Assembly: GCA_963921425.1 (NCBI GenBank)
Contig: OY992836.1
Location: forward strand, 3,797,825 to 3,861,824
Length of the DNA stretch: 64,000 bases
DNA from: Dryas octopetala
Taxonomy: Eukaryota; Streptophyta; Magnoliopsida; Rosales; Rosaceae
Direction: 5' to 3'
Shown: piece by piece, positions 11,337 to 24,420 of the stretch
Layout: the number at the start of each line of letters is the position of its first letter
Position numbering within the stretch: position 1 is the stretch's first letter
Translations under genes and position numbers: made by a program
The notes under the pieces: generated by a model
What the model saw: the letters and a program-made list of their open reading frames with translations, nothing else
The model's database searches: none
What the model was told of the DNA's origin: nothing

Positions 11337-14330
11337 CATACCACCTTATATGACAATTTACATAGCATTCATACATTGGACACTAAAAAATAAAAATAAA
11401 AATTCTAAAAGAAAAGGAAAAACTCTGTTCAGTAAAGTAATGACACATAAAATGGTATAAAAATGTGGTATAATAATGTGGTAAGTATAATATTATTGTT
11501 TTTACTTTTCTTCTTTGTTCGACCCTGCTTCTCAGAACATGTTGTACTCGTTTTATAGCATTTAATTTACTGGATCATGCATTTTAGTCCTTTCTTATTA
11601 ACATGTTTAGTAACTTATTTCATATTTTTTAATATTTAGTTAAATTTTGGATAATTTTAGTTTTTACCCCCTTTTTATTATATTTTAGTTGATTTTTTTG
11701 GTTTGTTTTAATCTAATTTTATTTTATTTGTAGGATTAATTGAAGAGAAGAAGCCCAAAAATGAAAATGAGAACAATAGCATCTGCCCAAGAAAAAAAGG
11801 AAGAAAGAGTACGCTTTGCCCCAAATTAATGCCTCAAAGTCTTTACACTTAGTCAAAAAGTCCTTTTGTATAATTCTCATTTGCATCTATTTCCTGAAAA
11901 ATTGAGATCTCGTTGGACAGATCTTTCTATTGTTCTTATTGTTCATCCTCATAGGGCGGTTGAAATTGAAAAATCCTAAAAATGGTGATGGGTTTAAAGT
12001 CTAGTCAAAGATTAAAACCATTTCTTGAGTTCCAAAATCTTGAGGTTGAGGAAGTCTTGCTTTGTGATCCTGTTTATCACAATTAATGTTCCTTGATTAT
12101 TTAGTGTTTTAGGATTTTCTTTTCATTTATTTGATTTTTTTTTATGTTGTGCATTTTCTTCATATCTTTGGGAGTTGTCATATCTTTTATATCATTGGTG
12201 GTAATTTATGAGTCATAAAGGAATCCCCTTTCAGGTAGCTTTCTATGCTTTTCTTTCTTATTAATTCTTATCATTCTCATGATCTTTACTTTAAAACATT
12301 GAGGACAATGTTTGATTTAGGTTTAGGAGTAGGGTTTTAAAATTTTACATGAAATTTTTAATTTTTCTTGAATATTTAGTGTCAAAATTTTCTAAAAAAA
12401 AAAAGGTGTTTTTTTTTTTTAACAAAATGCAAAATGAAAATGCCCATGATCGGCCTGCCCCCTGCAAAAACACGGTGACAGGCCGATCAACTTTAATGAG
12501 TTGAGTGCTCAACACTTTCACCGAGCGCTCGACAATTGCTACTATCAGACAATAACTATTTGAATTGCATAAAACACTTGTGTTATATTGTTACTAATTG
12601 TCATTGTTTGACAGTGACAATATGCGACAGTTTGCCCAGTTTAAAAAAAAAAAAAAAAAACACGTCGAGCGCTCGACACTGAAAATATAGAAGAAATTAT
12701 AACGTGAGTTTTATTTGTACAAAGTGGATCTATTTATCATTGCAACTTTTTAGGTGAGTTTTTTAATCATTAGGGGCTGTAAAATGGATTATTTTAGAGT
12801 AATTTACTTAAAAAAACAATTTTGTTTTGTTTTTTCGTTATTACTTCACCATTATGAGATTAATTTTTTTTTTTAATTCAATGCTTAACGTTAGGTAATA
12901 CATGATATCTTTGATATTTTGGCATGCAAATAGAAATTTTTTTCATTAAATTGCATATATTATCTTCATGTTATAATTATTTTTTTAAAAAATTTTAAAC
13001 TCTATAAATATTTTCACTTGAGTTACTAAATGCATTTTGAAGTTAAAGAGTGAAATTTGAATTAGAAAAGCTAAGGAAAGATTAAATGGAGTTTGACTCT
13101 AATGAGTTTAAAGTCATTTTATTTTTTTTAGTGCCCTGGATTAGATATTATATATCGTTTATCTTAAAAAAAAAAAAATCATATCGTCCAAGGAAACTCA
13201 AGTGAAGCTTAATGCTCATGTAGACTTAGTTTTTTTTTTTTTTGTTGGAGGGGGGTGGGGGACTAACTGAAATTTATACAATCTAGATTCAAACTATAGA
13301 AGGTCGTCCAATGTCAAAAATTTATAGATCGAAGGTGATCCAATGTCAGTCGTGGAAATTGTGATCTCCCAATTTCGGTAGCTCTCAAGTACAACAACCA
13401 CACCATCACATATAATAAAAGAAAAGACCTCCTATATATATACATATTTAGGGATTTTCTCTAGAGAGGATGTTCGCATTTTATAAAATTTGCAGATGTA
13501 GACTATCTGGTCGCCATCTAGTAGACAGCCGCAAATTTTGGTCGACAAGTGCTATAGCAAGTTTGGTTGCCATAGTCTAGTGGATGTCTACGGAAGTTGA
13601 ATATGTGAAATTAAAGGGAAATTAATTAAGGAGAGAGAGGCAGCAAACCAATTCTCATGGGCGGAAAAGTAAATTTGGGAAATAGCTAGATAACTGACCA
13701 TTGGATTTAAGCCGAAATGATCTCAGTTATTCGGACATGGAGATAAATTTTAGGATTAAAAAACAGTTCTGTTTTATTATATAGATATATTTTTTCATAT
13801 TAGGCATACATTGCCTTAACACACAAGATATCGGTTTGTATAATTACTTAGTTTTTAAAAATTCAGTTTGAATGAATGTCTGTTTGTCGAAGTTTAATGT
13901 TATAAAAGCAACATGTATGTGTTATTTTCCAATCTTTTGTATTTTCTTTTCCATTTACATTCGATTAATTATCATTCTTTAATTTTCGGTGTCAATTTTA
14001 GTTTCGATCTTTGTGTAGATTTCTTTTTACAGGTTCTTTGTGTGGATTCAAATTAATTGGATGAAGAAAATAGGCTTGGAAAGTAAGAAGTTAGGGCTAT
14101 CATTGACAAATTTTCCTCTTATGTAAGTTTTTCTGTATTTAGGTCTATATTTAATAATTGATAATTTAATATCGAAACAAATTTTGATTAATGTGGAGGA
14201 TTGATTCCGCATTTTCACAAATGGTGCATCAGTTTAGACAACAAATGTTGGCTCTGGAAAAACACACATTTGATCTCTATATGTAAACGTTAAACCAATA
14301 TGACATTGCATGTATATGACATTGGCCTGG
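11337..14330. other. Gene-poor spacer with probable Gypsy retrotransposon debris
   Basis: AT-rich with many homopolymers. Around 12296-12340 the stretch 'cattgaggacaatgtttgat' resembles the region just before the polypurine tract of plant Ty3/Gypsy (Athila-like) elements, so part of this interval is probably an old Gypsy 3' end. No protein-coding region can be supported. Confidence 0.35.
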
Positions 14331-14334
14331 TATG

Positions 14335-14705
14335 AAACAAACGTGTTTAAAAAGAATTCTGGCATGGTTAGTGGCTAATGGTAGGATCAATACTTGTGAT
14401 CAAGTTCAAAGGAGAAGGCTATGTGTATGTATTTCCCTACATTTGTGTATTCTAATATAAGAATGGACGTGAAAGTGTTGCTCATGTTTTTCATCACTGC
14501 CCTTTTGCTTTACGATTGTGGTGAAAGTTGTTTGGAAAAGTTAAAGCAGCCAGGGTTTTTCCAAAGAATCTTTATGATTTTCTGTGCAGTATAAGGTTTT
14601 GGGCAAAGGGAAGAAAGAAAAAGTGATGTGGGTTTGCATGGTGTTAGCAATAATTTGGATGGAGTTAGCAATAATTTGGATGGAGTGAAATAGAATAATT
14701 TTTTA
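14335..14705 (+). mobile_element. LINE remnant (zf-RVT region)
   Basis: Plus-strand translations in changing frames give pieces such as 'KRILAWLVANGRINTCDQVQ' and 'VLGKGKKEKVMWVC', which fit the C-terminal zinc-binding reverse-transcriptase region (zf-RVT) of plant L1-type LINEs. The histidine/cysteine segment ('FHHCPFAL' type) is frameshifted. A 21-bp direct repeat (gttagcaataatttggatgg at 14643 and 14664) sits near its end. It is a dead fragment. Confidence 0.55.
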
Positions 14706-14985
14706 AAACCACAACAGGGTGGGAGTGGAAGAACTTTGGCAGGGTAAAACATAGCACATCCTACTCTTAAGAGTTAAGACAGAATCAGGCATGCAGAAAA
14801 AATAAATATATAAAAGCACTTCACTCAGATAAGAATAAGTAGGGAAAGCAAAAAACAACACACCAACTAAAACATAAACAGGATAACAAAATGATCTTTT
14901 TGTATCTTTTTGGTTCAATCCTCAATCAGATAGTTAGTATCTTTTTGTTTCAAGTCTCAACACATATCAATCAGAAATTCTACTT

Positions 14986-16740
14986 AAGAGTAAAAAGGCA
15001 CCATATCATTTGCCTATTCCCACACATTATCACGCTTCCAAATGATCTCCTTAATCCATTGACCAAATGCACGTTGAGTTACTTCACGGGTTAGAAGCCA
15101 CTCACTCATTAGCAGCTCGATTCCATCAACCTTTTCAACCTCAAGCTTTGGAGAATATACACCTTCTTCGATCCAAGGAAAGTCAAATGGGCCAGATGGC
15201 AGATCCTCCTCTTCAACTAAAGCCACAATCTTCACAATAAAGTCTTATTCACGCAACTTTTCAACTCATGTCTGTCATAATAGAAGATGAAGAAGACCAT
15301 TAGAATTCAATTCACCTATCAAACAATAATAGCATATAAATGTTCATTACCTTTATAATCAATCTATACTCCATTAAATTAAGATCAATATGGTCCTTCT
15401 TAGCATAGTCAATTACACTGGCTAAAGTATCTTTACGTGGAAAATCAAACTGGAGGGTCCTTTTTCCCATGCCAGTCTCCCATTTTTGGTTCTTATGCTC
15501 CCTGCGAGAAACTGAAAAAGGTTGCTACTCAGTGAAAGGGAGACTACACAGATAAAATCATCCCCAATCTCCAGCCTCAAGATTTTCTTTCTCTGGAAAG
15601 AGAAAAAGCAGATGGTGAAAAAATGAAATGAAAGAGAAGTGCAGGTATTATCTATCCTTTGACAAATCAAGAAAAACTTTACCTGATCTCTTCCCGCATC
15701 AAATTAGGCTTATCCATCTCTGTCGCCAAAACAGAAAACTTATCCTCAACATACAAATGGAATGAATAGAATGAGTTATGTAGATTTTTTTCCAAGAAGT
15801 TGAGAACCTATAAATATAATATTATACCATCAATAACTAACAATACACATTGTGTAAAAGTAGAAATTCCAAATGAAAACACAAAGCTGGTGCTCCTCTT
15901 TAGAAATTATGTCATGTAATTCGTTGTACCCACAGCGGGTGAATTTTGTAGTATTATAATTCTTCAAAAATATCTTTGCTTCGTCTTCATCAAGGAAATT
16001 TGAAGAGCATGTTGTAAAAAAGCATCTTCTTCGACGTCCCCCTTTCTTAGCTTCTATTTGGCAGAAGAATCAGCTAGGAGATCGTCCTCATACTTAGACT
16101 TATCCTCCTCAACTTGTGGTTCCTGCACTTTGATCAAATATGAGGTCAACAAATAGAAAACTTACTCTACTGATAAGCTAGGTTAAAGTGAAAACCTGGC
16201 GGCGGTTTAGAGAATCAGCTAGGAGATCATCCTCAGACTTAGAATCATCCTCCTAAACTTAAGGTTCCTGCACTTTGATCAAATATGAGGTCAACAAATA
16301 GAAAACTTACTCTACTAATAAGCTAGGTTAAACTGCAAACCTGGTGGCGGTTTGGAGAATCAGCTAGGAGATCATCCTCAGGCTTAGAATCATCCTCTTC
16401 AACTTTTGATTCCTGCACTTTGATCAAATGTGAGGTCAACAAATAGAAAACTTACTCTACTGATAAGCTAGGTTAAACTGCAAACTTGGGAGCGATTTGG
16501 AGAATCAGTTAGGAGATCATCCTTAGGCTTAGAATCATCCTCCTCAACTTTTGGTTCATGCACTTTGATCAAATGTGAGGTCAACATATAGAAAGCGAAA
16601 TCTACTGATTAGTGCGGTGAAAAGTGCAAACCTGGTTGCTTTTTGGAGAATCAGCTAGAAGATCATCATTCACGGAACTAGAATCAACCTTCACAACTTG
16701 TGCTGACTGCAGTTTGATCAAATTTGAGGTCAACAAATAG
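14986..16740 (-). pseudogene. Array unit 1 (short, decayed)
   Basis: About 145 bp shorter than the others because it has four mini-exons (cores at 16216, 16361, 16506, 16652) instead of five. It carries several lesions. A base is missing in the UIM exon near 15990 ('cttcatcaagg' against 'cttcattcaagg'), one mini-exon has stops ('cctaaacttaaggtt' near 16253), and the terminal exon ends early at TAG ('NVWE' then stop at 15014). Its last open stretch (15014-15235) otherwise retains the family sequence. This edge unit is the most degenerate, as is usual at the margins of tandem arrays. Confidence 0.75.
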
Positions 16741-18660
16741 AAAGCTAACAAATTTAAAAGTAATATGGCACGATATCATTTGCCTGTTCCCACACATTTT
16801 CACGCTTCCAAATGATCTCCTTAATCCATTGACCAAATGCACGTTGAGTTACTTCACGGGTTAAAAGCCATTCACTCATTAGCAGCTCGATTCCATCAAC
16901 CTTTTCAACCTCAAGCTTTGGAGAATATACACCTTCCTCGATCCAAGGAAAGTCAAATGGGCCAGATGCCAGATCCTCCTCCTCAACTAAAGCTACAATC
17001 TTCCCAATAAAGTCTTATTCACGCAACTTTTCAACTCATGCCTGTCATAATAGATGATGAAGAAGACCATTAGAATTCAATTCACCTATCAAACAATAAT
17101 AGCATATAAATGTTCATTACCTTTATAATCAATCTATACTCCATTACAATAAGATCAATATGGTCCTTCTTAGCATAATCAATCACACTGGTTAAAGTAT
17201 TTTTATGTGGAAAATCAAACTGGAGGTTCCTTTTTCTCATACCAGTCTCTCATTTTTGGTCCTTATGCTCCCCGCGAGAAACTGAAAAAGGTTGCTCCTC
17301 AGTGAAAGGGAGACTACGCAGATAAAACCATCCCCAATCTCCGGCCTCAAGATCTTCTTTCTCTGGAAAGAGAAAAAGCAGATGGTGAAAAAATGAAATG
17401 AAAGAGAAGTTCAGGTATTATCTATCCTTTGACAAATCAAGAAAAACTTTACCTGATCTAGCTCTTCCCACATCAAATCAGGCTTATCCATCTCTGTCGC
17501 CAAAACAGAAAGCTTATCCTCAATCTGCAAATGGAATGAATAGAATGAGTTATGTAGATTTTTCTCCAAGAAGTTGAGAACCTATAAATATAATATTATA
17601 CAATCAATAACTAACCATACACATGGTGTAAAAGTAGGAATTCCAAACGAAAACACAAAGCTGGTGCTCCTTTTTAGAAATTATGTCATGTAATTCGTTG
17701 TACCCACAGCGGGTGAATTTTGTAGTATTATAATTCTTCAAAAACATCTTTGCTTCGTCTTCATTCAAGGAAATTTGAAGAGCCTGTTGTAAAAAAGCAT
17801 CTTCTTCGACGTCCCCTTTTCTTAGCTTCGGTTTGGCAGAAGAATCAGCTGGGAGATCATCCTCAGACTTAGACTTATCTTCCTCAACTTGTGTTTCCTG
17901 CACTTTGATCAAATATGAGGTCAACAAATAGAAAAATTACTCTACTGATAAGCTAGGTTAAAGTGAAAACCTGGCGGCGATTTCGAGAATCAGCTAGGAG
18001 ATCATCCTCAGGCTTAGAATCATCCTCCTCAACTTTTGGTTCCTACACTTTGATCAAATATGATGTAAACAAATAAAAAACTTGCTCAACTGATAAGCTA
18101 GGTTAAAGTGCAAACCTGGTGGCGGTTTGGAGAATCAGCTTGGAGATCATCCTCAGGCTTTGAATCATCCTCCTCAACTTTTGGTTCCTGCACTTTGATC
18201 AAATGCGAAGTCAACAATTAGAAAACTTACTCTACTGATAAGCTAGTTTAAAGTGCAAACCTGGTGGCGGTTTGGAGAATCAGCTAGGAGATCATCCTCA
18301 GGCTTAGAATCATCGTCCTCAACTTTTGGTTCCTGCACTTTGATCAAATGTGAGGTCAACAAATAAAAAACTTACTCTACTGATAAGCTAGGTTAAACTG
18401 CAAACCTAGTGGCGGTTTGGAGAATCATTTATGAGATCATCCTCAGTCTTAGAATCATCCTTCTCAACTTTTGGTTCCTGCACTTTGATCAAATGTGAGG
18501 TCAACATATAGAAAGCGAACTCTACTGATAAGTGCGGTGAAAAGTGCAAACCTGGTTGCTTTTTGGAGAATCAGCTAGAAGATCATCATTCACGGAACTA
18601 GAATCATCCTCCACAACTTGTGCTGACTGCAGTTTGATCAAATTTGAGGTCAACAAATAG
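16741..18660 (-). repeat. Array unit 2
   Basis: Five mini-exon cores at 17991, 18136, 18281, 18426 and 18572, and the UIM exon at 17616-17897. The UIM core is 'VEEDAFLQQALQISLNEDE'. The fourth mini-exon ends in TAG instead of CAG (RC of 'cctagtggcgg' near 18407), putting a stop at its last codon. Other exons are open. Terminal exon at about 16765-17000. Confidence 0.8.
17616..17897 (-). CDS. UIM-encoding exon, array unit 2 (partial gene)
   Basis: The exon begins after the acceptor GTGCAG with 'ETQVEEDKSKSEDDLPAD', an acidic segment homologous to the mini-exons. Then come a basic spacer ('KPKLRKG') and a canonical ubiquitin-interacting motif (E-E-D..L..AL..SL.E pattern, Ala and Ser both present), then 'MFLKNYNTTKFTRCGYNELH'. 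The open frame extends 9 codons upstream into the intron from a TTG, so that apparent start is not real. The 3' limit is uncertain: a donor giving 94 codons would leave only a 34-nt intron, so an earlier donor after 'LCVF' is more likely. The role would be to bind ubiquitin or ubiquitinated proteins, if expressed. Confidence 0.6.
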
Positions 18661-20580
18661 AAAGCTAACAAATTTAAGAGTAATAGGGCACAATATCATT
18701 TGCCTGTTCCCACACATTTTCACGCTTCCAAATGATCTCCTTAATCCATTGACCAAATGCACGTTGAGTTACTTCACGGTTTAGAAGCCATTCACTCATT
18801 AGCAGCTCGATTCCATCAACCTTTTCAACCTCAAGCTTTGGAGAATATACACCTTCTTCGATCCAAGGAAAGTCAAATGGGCCAGATGGCAGATCCTTCT
18901 CCTCAACTAAAGCTACAATCTTCCCAATAAAGTCTTATTCACGCAACTTTTCAACTCATGCCTGTCATAATAGATGATGAAGAAGACCATTAGAATTCAA
19001 TTCACCTATCAAACAATAATAGCATATAAATGTTCATTACCTTTATAATCAATCTATACTCCATTACAATAAGATCAATATGGTCCTTCTTAGCATAGTC
19101 AATCACACTGGCTAAAGTATCTTTATGTGGAAAATCAAATTGGAGGTTCCTTTTTCTCATGCCAGTCTCCCATTTTTGGTCCTTATGCTCCCCGCGAGAA
19201 ACTGAAAAAGGTTGCTGCTCAGTGAAAGGGAGACTACGCAGATAAAACCATCCCCAATCTCCGGCCTCAAGATCTTCTTTCTCTGGAAAGAGAAAAAGCA
19301 GATGGTGAAAAAATGAAATGAAAGAGAAGTTCAGGTATTATCTATCCTTTGACAAATCAAGAAAAACTTTACCTGATCTAGCTCTTCCCACATCAAATAA
19401 GGCTTATCCATCTCTGTCGCCAAAACAGATAGCTTATCCTCAATCTGCAAATGGAATGAATAGAATGAGTTATGTAGATTTTTTTCCAAGAAGTTGAGAA
19501 CCTATAAATATAATATTATACCATCAATAACTAACCATACACATGGTGTAAAAGTAGAAATTCCAAACGAAAACACAAAGCTGGTGCTCCTCTTTAGAAA
19601 TTATGTCATGTAATTCGTTGTACCCACAGCGGGTGAATTTTGTAGTATTATAATACTTCAAAAACATCTTTGCCTCGTCTTCATTCAAGGAAATTTGAAG
19701 AGTCTGTTGTAAAAAAGCGTCTTCTTCGACGTCCCCTTTTCTTAGCTTCGGTTTGGCAGAAGAATCAGCTGGGAAATCATCCTCAGAATTAGACTTATCC
19801 TCCTCAACTTGTGGTTCCTGCACTTTGATCAAATATGAGGTCAACAAATAGAAAAATTACTCTACTGATAAGCTAGGTTAAAGTGAAAACCTGGCGGCGG
19901 TTTCGAGAATCAGCTAGGAGATCATCCTCAGGCTTAGAATCATCCTTCTCAGCTTTTGGTTCCTGCACTTTGATCAAATGTGAGGTCAACAAATAAAAAA
20001 CTTGCTCTACTGATAAGCTAGGTTAAAGTGCAAACCTGGTGGCTGTTTGGAGAATCAGCTTGGAGATCATCCTCAGGCTTTGAATCATCCTCTTCAACTT
20101 TTGGTTCCTGCACTTTGATGAAATGCGAAGTCAATAAACAGAAAATTTACTCTACTGATAAGCTAGTTTAAAGTGCAAACCTGGTGGCGGTTTGGAGAAT
20201 CAGCTAGGAGATCATCCTCAGGCTTAGAATCATCGTCCTCAACTTTTGGTTCCTGCACTTTGATCAAATGTGAGGTCAACAAATAAAAAACTTACTCTAT
20301 TTATAAGCTAGGTTAAACTGCAAACCTGGTGGCGGTTTGGAGAATCAATTATGAGATCATCCTCAGTCTTAGAATCATCCTCCTCAACTTTTGGTTCCTG
20401 CACTTTGATCAAATGTGAGGTCAACATATAGAAAGCGAACTCTACTGATAAGTGCGGTGAAAAGTGCAAACCTGGTTGCTTTTTGGAGAATCAGCTAGAA
20501 GATCATCATTCACGGAACTAGAATCATCCTCCACAACTTGTGCTGACTGCAGTTTGATCAAATTTGAGGTCAACAAATAG
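18661..20580 (-). repeat. Array unit 3
   Basis: Nearly identical to unit 4. UIM exon at 19536-19817, with 'LQQTLQISL' (Ala of the UIM core replaced by Thr at the position before Leu) and 'EDDFPAD'. It shares 'gaatcaattatgag' in mini-exon 4 with units 4-6, where units 2, 7 and 8 have 'catttatgag'. Confidence 0.8.
19536..19817 (-). CDS. UIM-encoding exon, array unit 3 (partial gene)
   Basis: Same layout as the unit 2 exon. The key UIM alanine is Thr here ('LQQTLQIS'), as in units 3-6. In known UIMs that Ala contacts the Ile44 patch of ubiquitin, so binding would probably be weakened. The frame is open. Translation start and 3' end are unresolved. Confidence 0.55.
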
Positions 20581-22500
20581 AAAGCTAACAAATTTAAGAG
20601 TAATAGGGCACAATATCATTTGCCTGTTCCCACACATTTTCACGCTTCCAAATGATCTCCTTAATCCATTGACCAAATGCACGTTGAGTTACTTCACGGT
20701 TTAGAAGCCATTCACTCATTAGCAGCTCGATTCCATCAACCTTTTCAACCTCAAGCTTTGGAGAATATACACCTTCTTCGATCCAAGGAAAGTCAAATGG
20801 GCCAGATGGCAGATCCTTCTCCTCAACTAAAGCTACAATCTTCCCAATAAAGTCTTATTCACGCAACTTTTCAACTCATGCCTGTCATAATAGATGATGA
20901 AGAAGACCATTAGAATTCAATTCACCTATCAAACAATAATAGCATATAAATGTTCATTACCTTTATAATCAATCTATACTCCATTACAATAAGATCAATA
21001 TGGTCCTTCTTAGCATAGTCAATCACACTGGCTAAAGTATCTTTATGTGGAAAATCAAATTGGAGGTTCCTTTTTCTCATGCCAGTCTCCCATTTTTGGT
21101 CCTTATGCTCCCCGCGAGAAACTGAAAAAGGTTGCTGCTCAGTGAAAGGGAGACTACGCAGATAAAACCATCCCCAATCTCCGGCCTCAAGATCTTCTTT
21201 CTCTGGAAAGAGAAAAAGCAGATGGTGAAAAAATGAAATGAAAGAGAAGTTCAGGTATTATCTATCCTTTGACAAATCAAGAAAAACTTTACCTGATCTA
21301 GCTCTTCCCACATCAAATAAGGCTTATCCATCTCTGTCGCCAAAACAGATAGCTTATCCTCAATCTGCAAATGGAATGAATAGAATGAGTTATGTAGATT
21401 TTTTTCCAAGAAGTTGAGAACCTATAAATATAATATTATACCATCAATAACTAACCATACACATGGTGTAAAAGTAGGAATTCCAAACGAAAACACAAAG
21501 CTGGTGCTCCTCTTTAAAAATTATGTCATGTAATTCGCTGTACCCACAGCGGGTGAATTTTGTAGTATTATAATACTTCAAAAACATCTTTGCCTCGTCT
21601 TCATTCAAGGAAATTTGAAGAGTCTGTTGTAAAAAAGCGTCTTCTTCGACGTCCCCTTTTCTTAGCTTCAGTTTGGCAGAAGAATCAGCTGGGAGATCAT
21701 CCTCAGAATTAGACTTATCCTCCTCAACTTGTGGTTCCTGCACTTTGATCAAATATGAGGTCAACAAATAGAAAAATTACTCTACTGATAAGCTAGGTTA
21801 AAGTGAAAACCTGGCGGCGGTTTCGAGAATCAGCTAGGAGATCATCCTCAGGCTTAGAATCATCCTTCTCAGCTTTTGGTTCCTGCACTTTGATCAAATG
21901 TGAGGTCAACAAATAAAAAACTTGCTCTACTGATAAGCTAGGTTAAAGTGCAAACCTGGTGGCGGTTTGGAGAATCAGCTTGGAGATCATCCTCAGGCTT
22001 TGAATCATCCTCTTCAACTTTTGGTTCCTGCACTTTGATGAAATGCGAAGTCAATAAATAGAAAATTTACTCTACTGATAAGCTAGTTTAAAGTGCAAAC
22101 CTGGTGGCGGTTTGGAGAATCAGCTAGGAGATCATCCTCAGGCTTAGAATCATCGTCCTCAACTTTTGGTTCCTGCACTTTGATCAAATGTGAGGTCAAC
22201 AAATAAAAAACTTACTCTATTTATAAGCTAGGTTAAACTGCAAACCTGGTGGCGGTTTGGAGAATCAATTATGAGATCATCCTCAGTCTTAGAATCATCC
22301 TCCTCAACTTTTGGTTCCTGCACTTTGATCAAATGTGAGGTCAACATATAGAAAGCGAACTCTACTGATAAGTGCGGTGAAAAGTGCAAACCTGGTTGCT
22401 TTTTGGAGAATCAGCTAGAAGATCATCATTCACGGAACTAGAATCATCCTCCACAACTTGTGCTGACTGTATTTTGATCAAATTTGAGGTCAACAAATAG
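20581..22500 (-). repeat. Array unit 4
   Basis: Differs from unit 3 by only a handful of substitutions. UIM exon at 21456-21737 with the A-to-T change. 'DIIFKEEH' replaces 'DIISKEEH'. Confidence 0.8.
21456..21737 (-). CDS. UIM-encoding exon, array unit 4 (partial gene)
   Basis: Open frame with acidic segment, 'AKLKLRKG' spacer and UIM ('LQQTLQISLNEDE', Ala to Thr). No complete gene can be built around it because no start codon is recognisable upstream. Confidence 0.55.
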
Positions 22501-24420
22501 AAAGCTAACAATTTTAAGAGTAATATGGCACAATATCATTTGCCTGTTCCCACACATTTTCACGCTTCCAAATGATCTCCTTAATCCATTGACCAAATGC
22601 ACGTTGAGTTACTTCACGGGTTAGAAGCCACTCACTCATTAGCAGCTCGATTCCATCAACCTTTTCAACCTCAAGCTTTGGAGAATATACACCTTCTTCG
22701 ATCCAAGGAAAGTCAAATAGGCCAGATGGCAGATCCTCCTCCTCATCTAAAGCTACAATCTTCCCAATAAAGTCTTATTCACGCAACTTTTCAACTCATG
22801 CCTGTCATAATAGATGATGAAGAAGACCATTAGAATTCAATTCACCTATCAAACAATAATAGCATATAAATGTTCATTACCTTTATAATCAATCTATACT
22901 CCATTACAATAAGATCAATATGGTCCTTCTGAGCATAGTCAATCACACAGGCTAAAGTATCTTTATGTGGAAAATCAAACTGAAGGTTCCTTTTTCTCAT
23001 GCCAGTCTCCCATTTTTGGTCCTTATGCTCCCCGCGAAAAACTGAAAAAGGTTGCTGCTCAGTGAAAGGGAGACTACGCAGATAAAACCATCCCCAATCT
23101 CCGGCCTCAAGATCTTCTTTCTCTGGAAAGAGAAAAAGCAGATGGTGAAAAAATGAAATGAAAGAGAAGTTCAGGTATTATCTATCATTTGACAAATCAA
23201 GAAAAACTTTACCTGATCTAGCTCTTCCCAACTCAAATCAGGCTTATCCATCTCTGATGCCAAAACAGAAAGCTTATCCTCAATCTTCAAAAGGAATGAA
23301 TAGAATTAGTTATGTAGATTTTTTTCCAAGAAGTTGAGAACCTATAAATCTAATATTATACCATCAATAACTAACCATACACATGGTGTAAAAGTAGGAA
23401 TTCCAAACGAAAACACAAAGCTGGTGCTCCTCTTTAGAAATTATGTCATGTAATTCGCTGTACCCACAGCAGGTGAATTTTGTAGTATTATAATACTTCA
23501 AAAACATCTTTGCTTTGTCTTCATTCAAGGAAATTTGAAGAGTCTGTTGTAAAAAAGCATCTTCTTCGACGTCCCCTTTTCTTAGCTTTGGTTTGGCAGA
23601 AGAATCAGCTGGGAGATCATCCTCAGAATTAGACTTATCCTCCTCAACTTGTGGTTCCTGCACTTTGATCAAATATGAGGTCAACAAATAGAAAAATTAC
23701 TCTACTGATAAGCTAGGTTAAAGTGAAAACCTGGCGGCGGTTTCGAGAATCAGCTAGGAGATCATCCTCAGACTTAGAATCATCCTTCTCAGCTTTTGGT
23801 TCCTGCACTTTGATCAAATGTGAGGTCAACAAATAAAAAACTTGCTCTACTGATAAGCTAGGTTAAAGTGCAAACCTGGTGGCGGTTTGGAGAATCAGCT
23901 TGAAGATCATCCTCAGGCTTTGAATCATCCTCTTCAACTTTTGGTTCCTGCACTTTGATGAAATGCGAAGAAAATAAATAGAAAACTTACTCTACTGATA
24001 AGCTAGTTTAAAGTGCAAACCTGGTGGCGGTTTGGAGAATCAGCTAGGAGATCATCCTCAGGCTTAGAATCATCGTCCTCAACTTTTGGTTCCTGCACTT
24101 TGATCAAATGTGAGGTCAACAAATAAAAAACTTATTCTATTTATAAGCTAGGTTAAACTGCAAACCTGGTGGCGGTTTGGAGAATCAATTATGAGATCAT
24201 CCTCAGTCTTAGAATCATCCTCCTCAACTTTTGGTTCCTGCACTTTGATCAAATGTGAGGTCAACATATAGAAAGCGAACTCTACTGATAAGTGCGGTGA
24301 AAAGTGCAAACCTGGTTGCTTTTTGGAGAATCAGCTAGAAGATCATCATTCACGGAACTAGAATCATCCTCCACAACTTGTGCTGACTGTAGTTTTATCA
24401 AATTTGAGGTCAACAAATAG
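22501..24420 (-). repeat. Array unit 5
   Basis: Shares with unit 7, and not with units 4, 6 or 8, the variants 'tccttctgagcatagtc' (near 22926), 'ctgaaggtt' (22980), 'ccccgcgaaaaactg' (23031) and 'cctcatctaaag' (22741). UIM exon at 23376-23657, with 'NEDKAKMF' (Glu to Lys) and 'KFTCCGYSE'. Confidence 0.8.
23376..23657 (-). CDS. UIM-encoding exon, array unit 5 (partial gene)
   Basis: Open frame. The UIM has the Ala-to-Thr change and the acidic residue following the motif is Lys ('LNEDKAK'). Arg to Cys occurs in 'KFTCCGY'. It is the most divergent UIM of the long units. Confidence 0.5.

Noticed and set aside
11012-11393. Glycine-rich and proline-rich frames of 103-109 codons
   Set aside because: Both are translations of the C-rich tract and run into poly-A/poly-T. 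No start context or homologue is recognisable.
17898-17927. Apparent start (TTG) and first nine codons of the 107-codon UIM frames
   Set aside because: These bases are the intron end before the GTGCAG acceptor. The same sequence precedes every mini-exon and is not a translation start.
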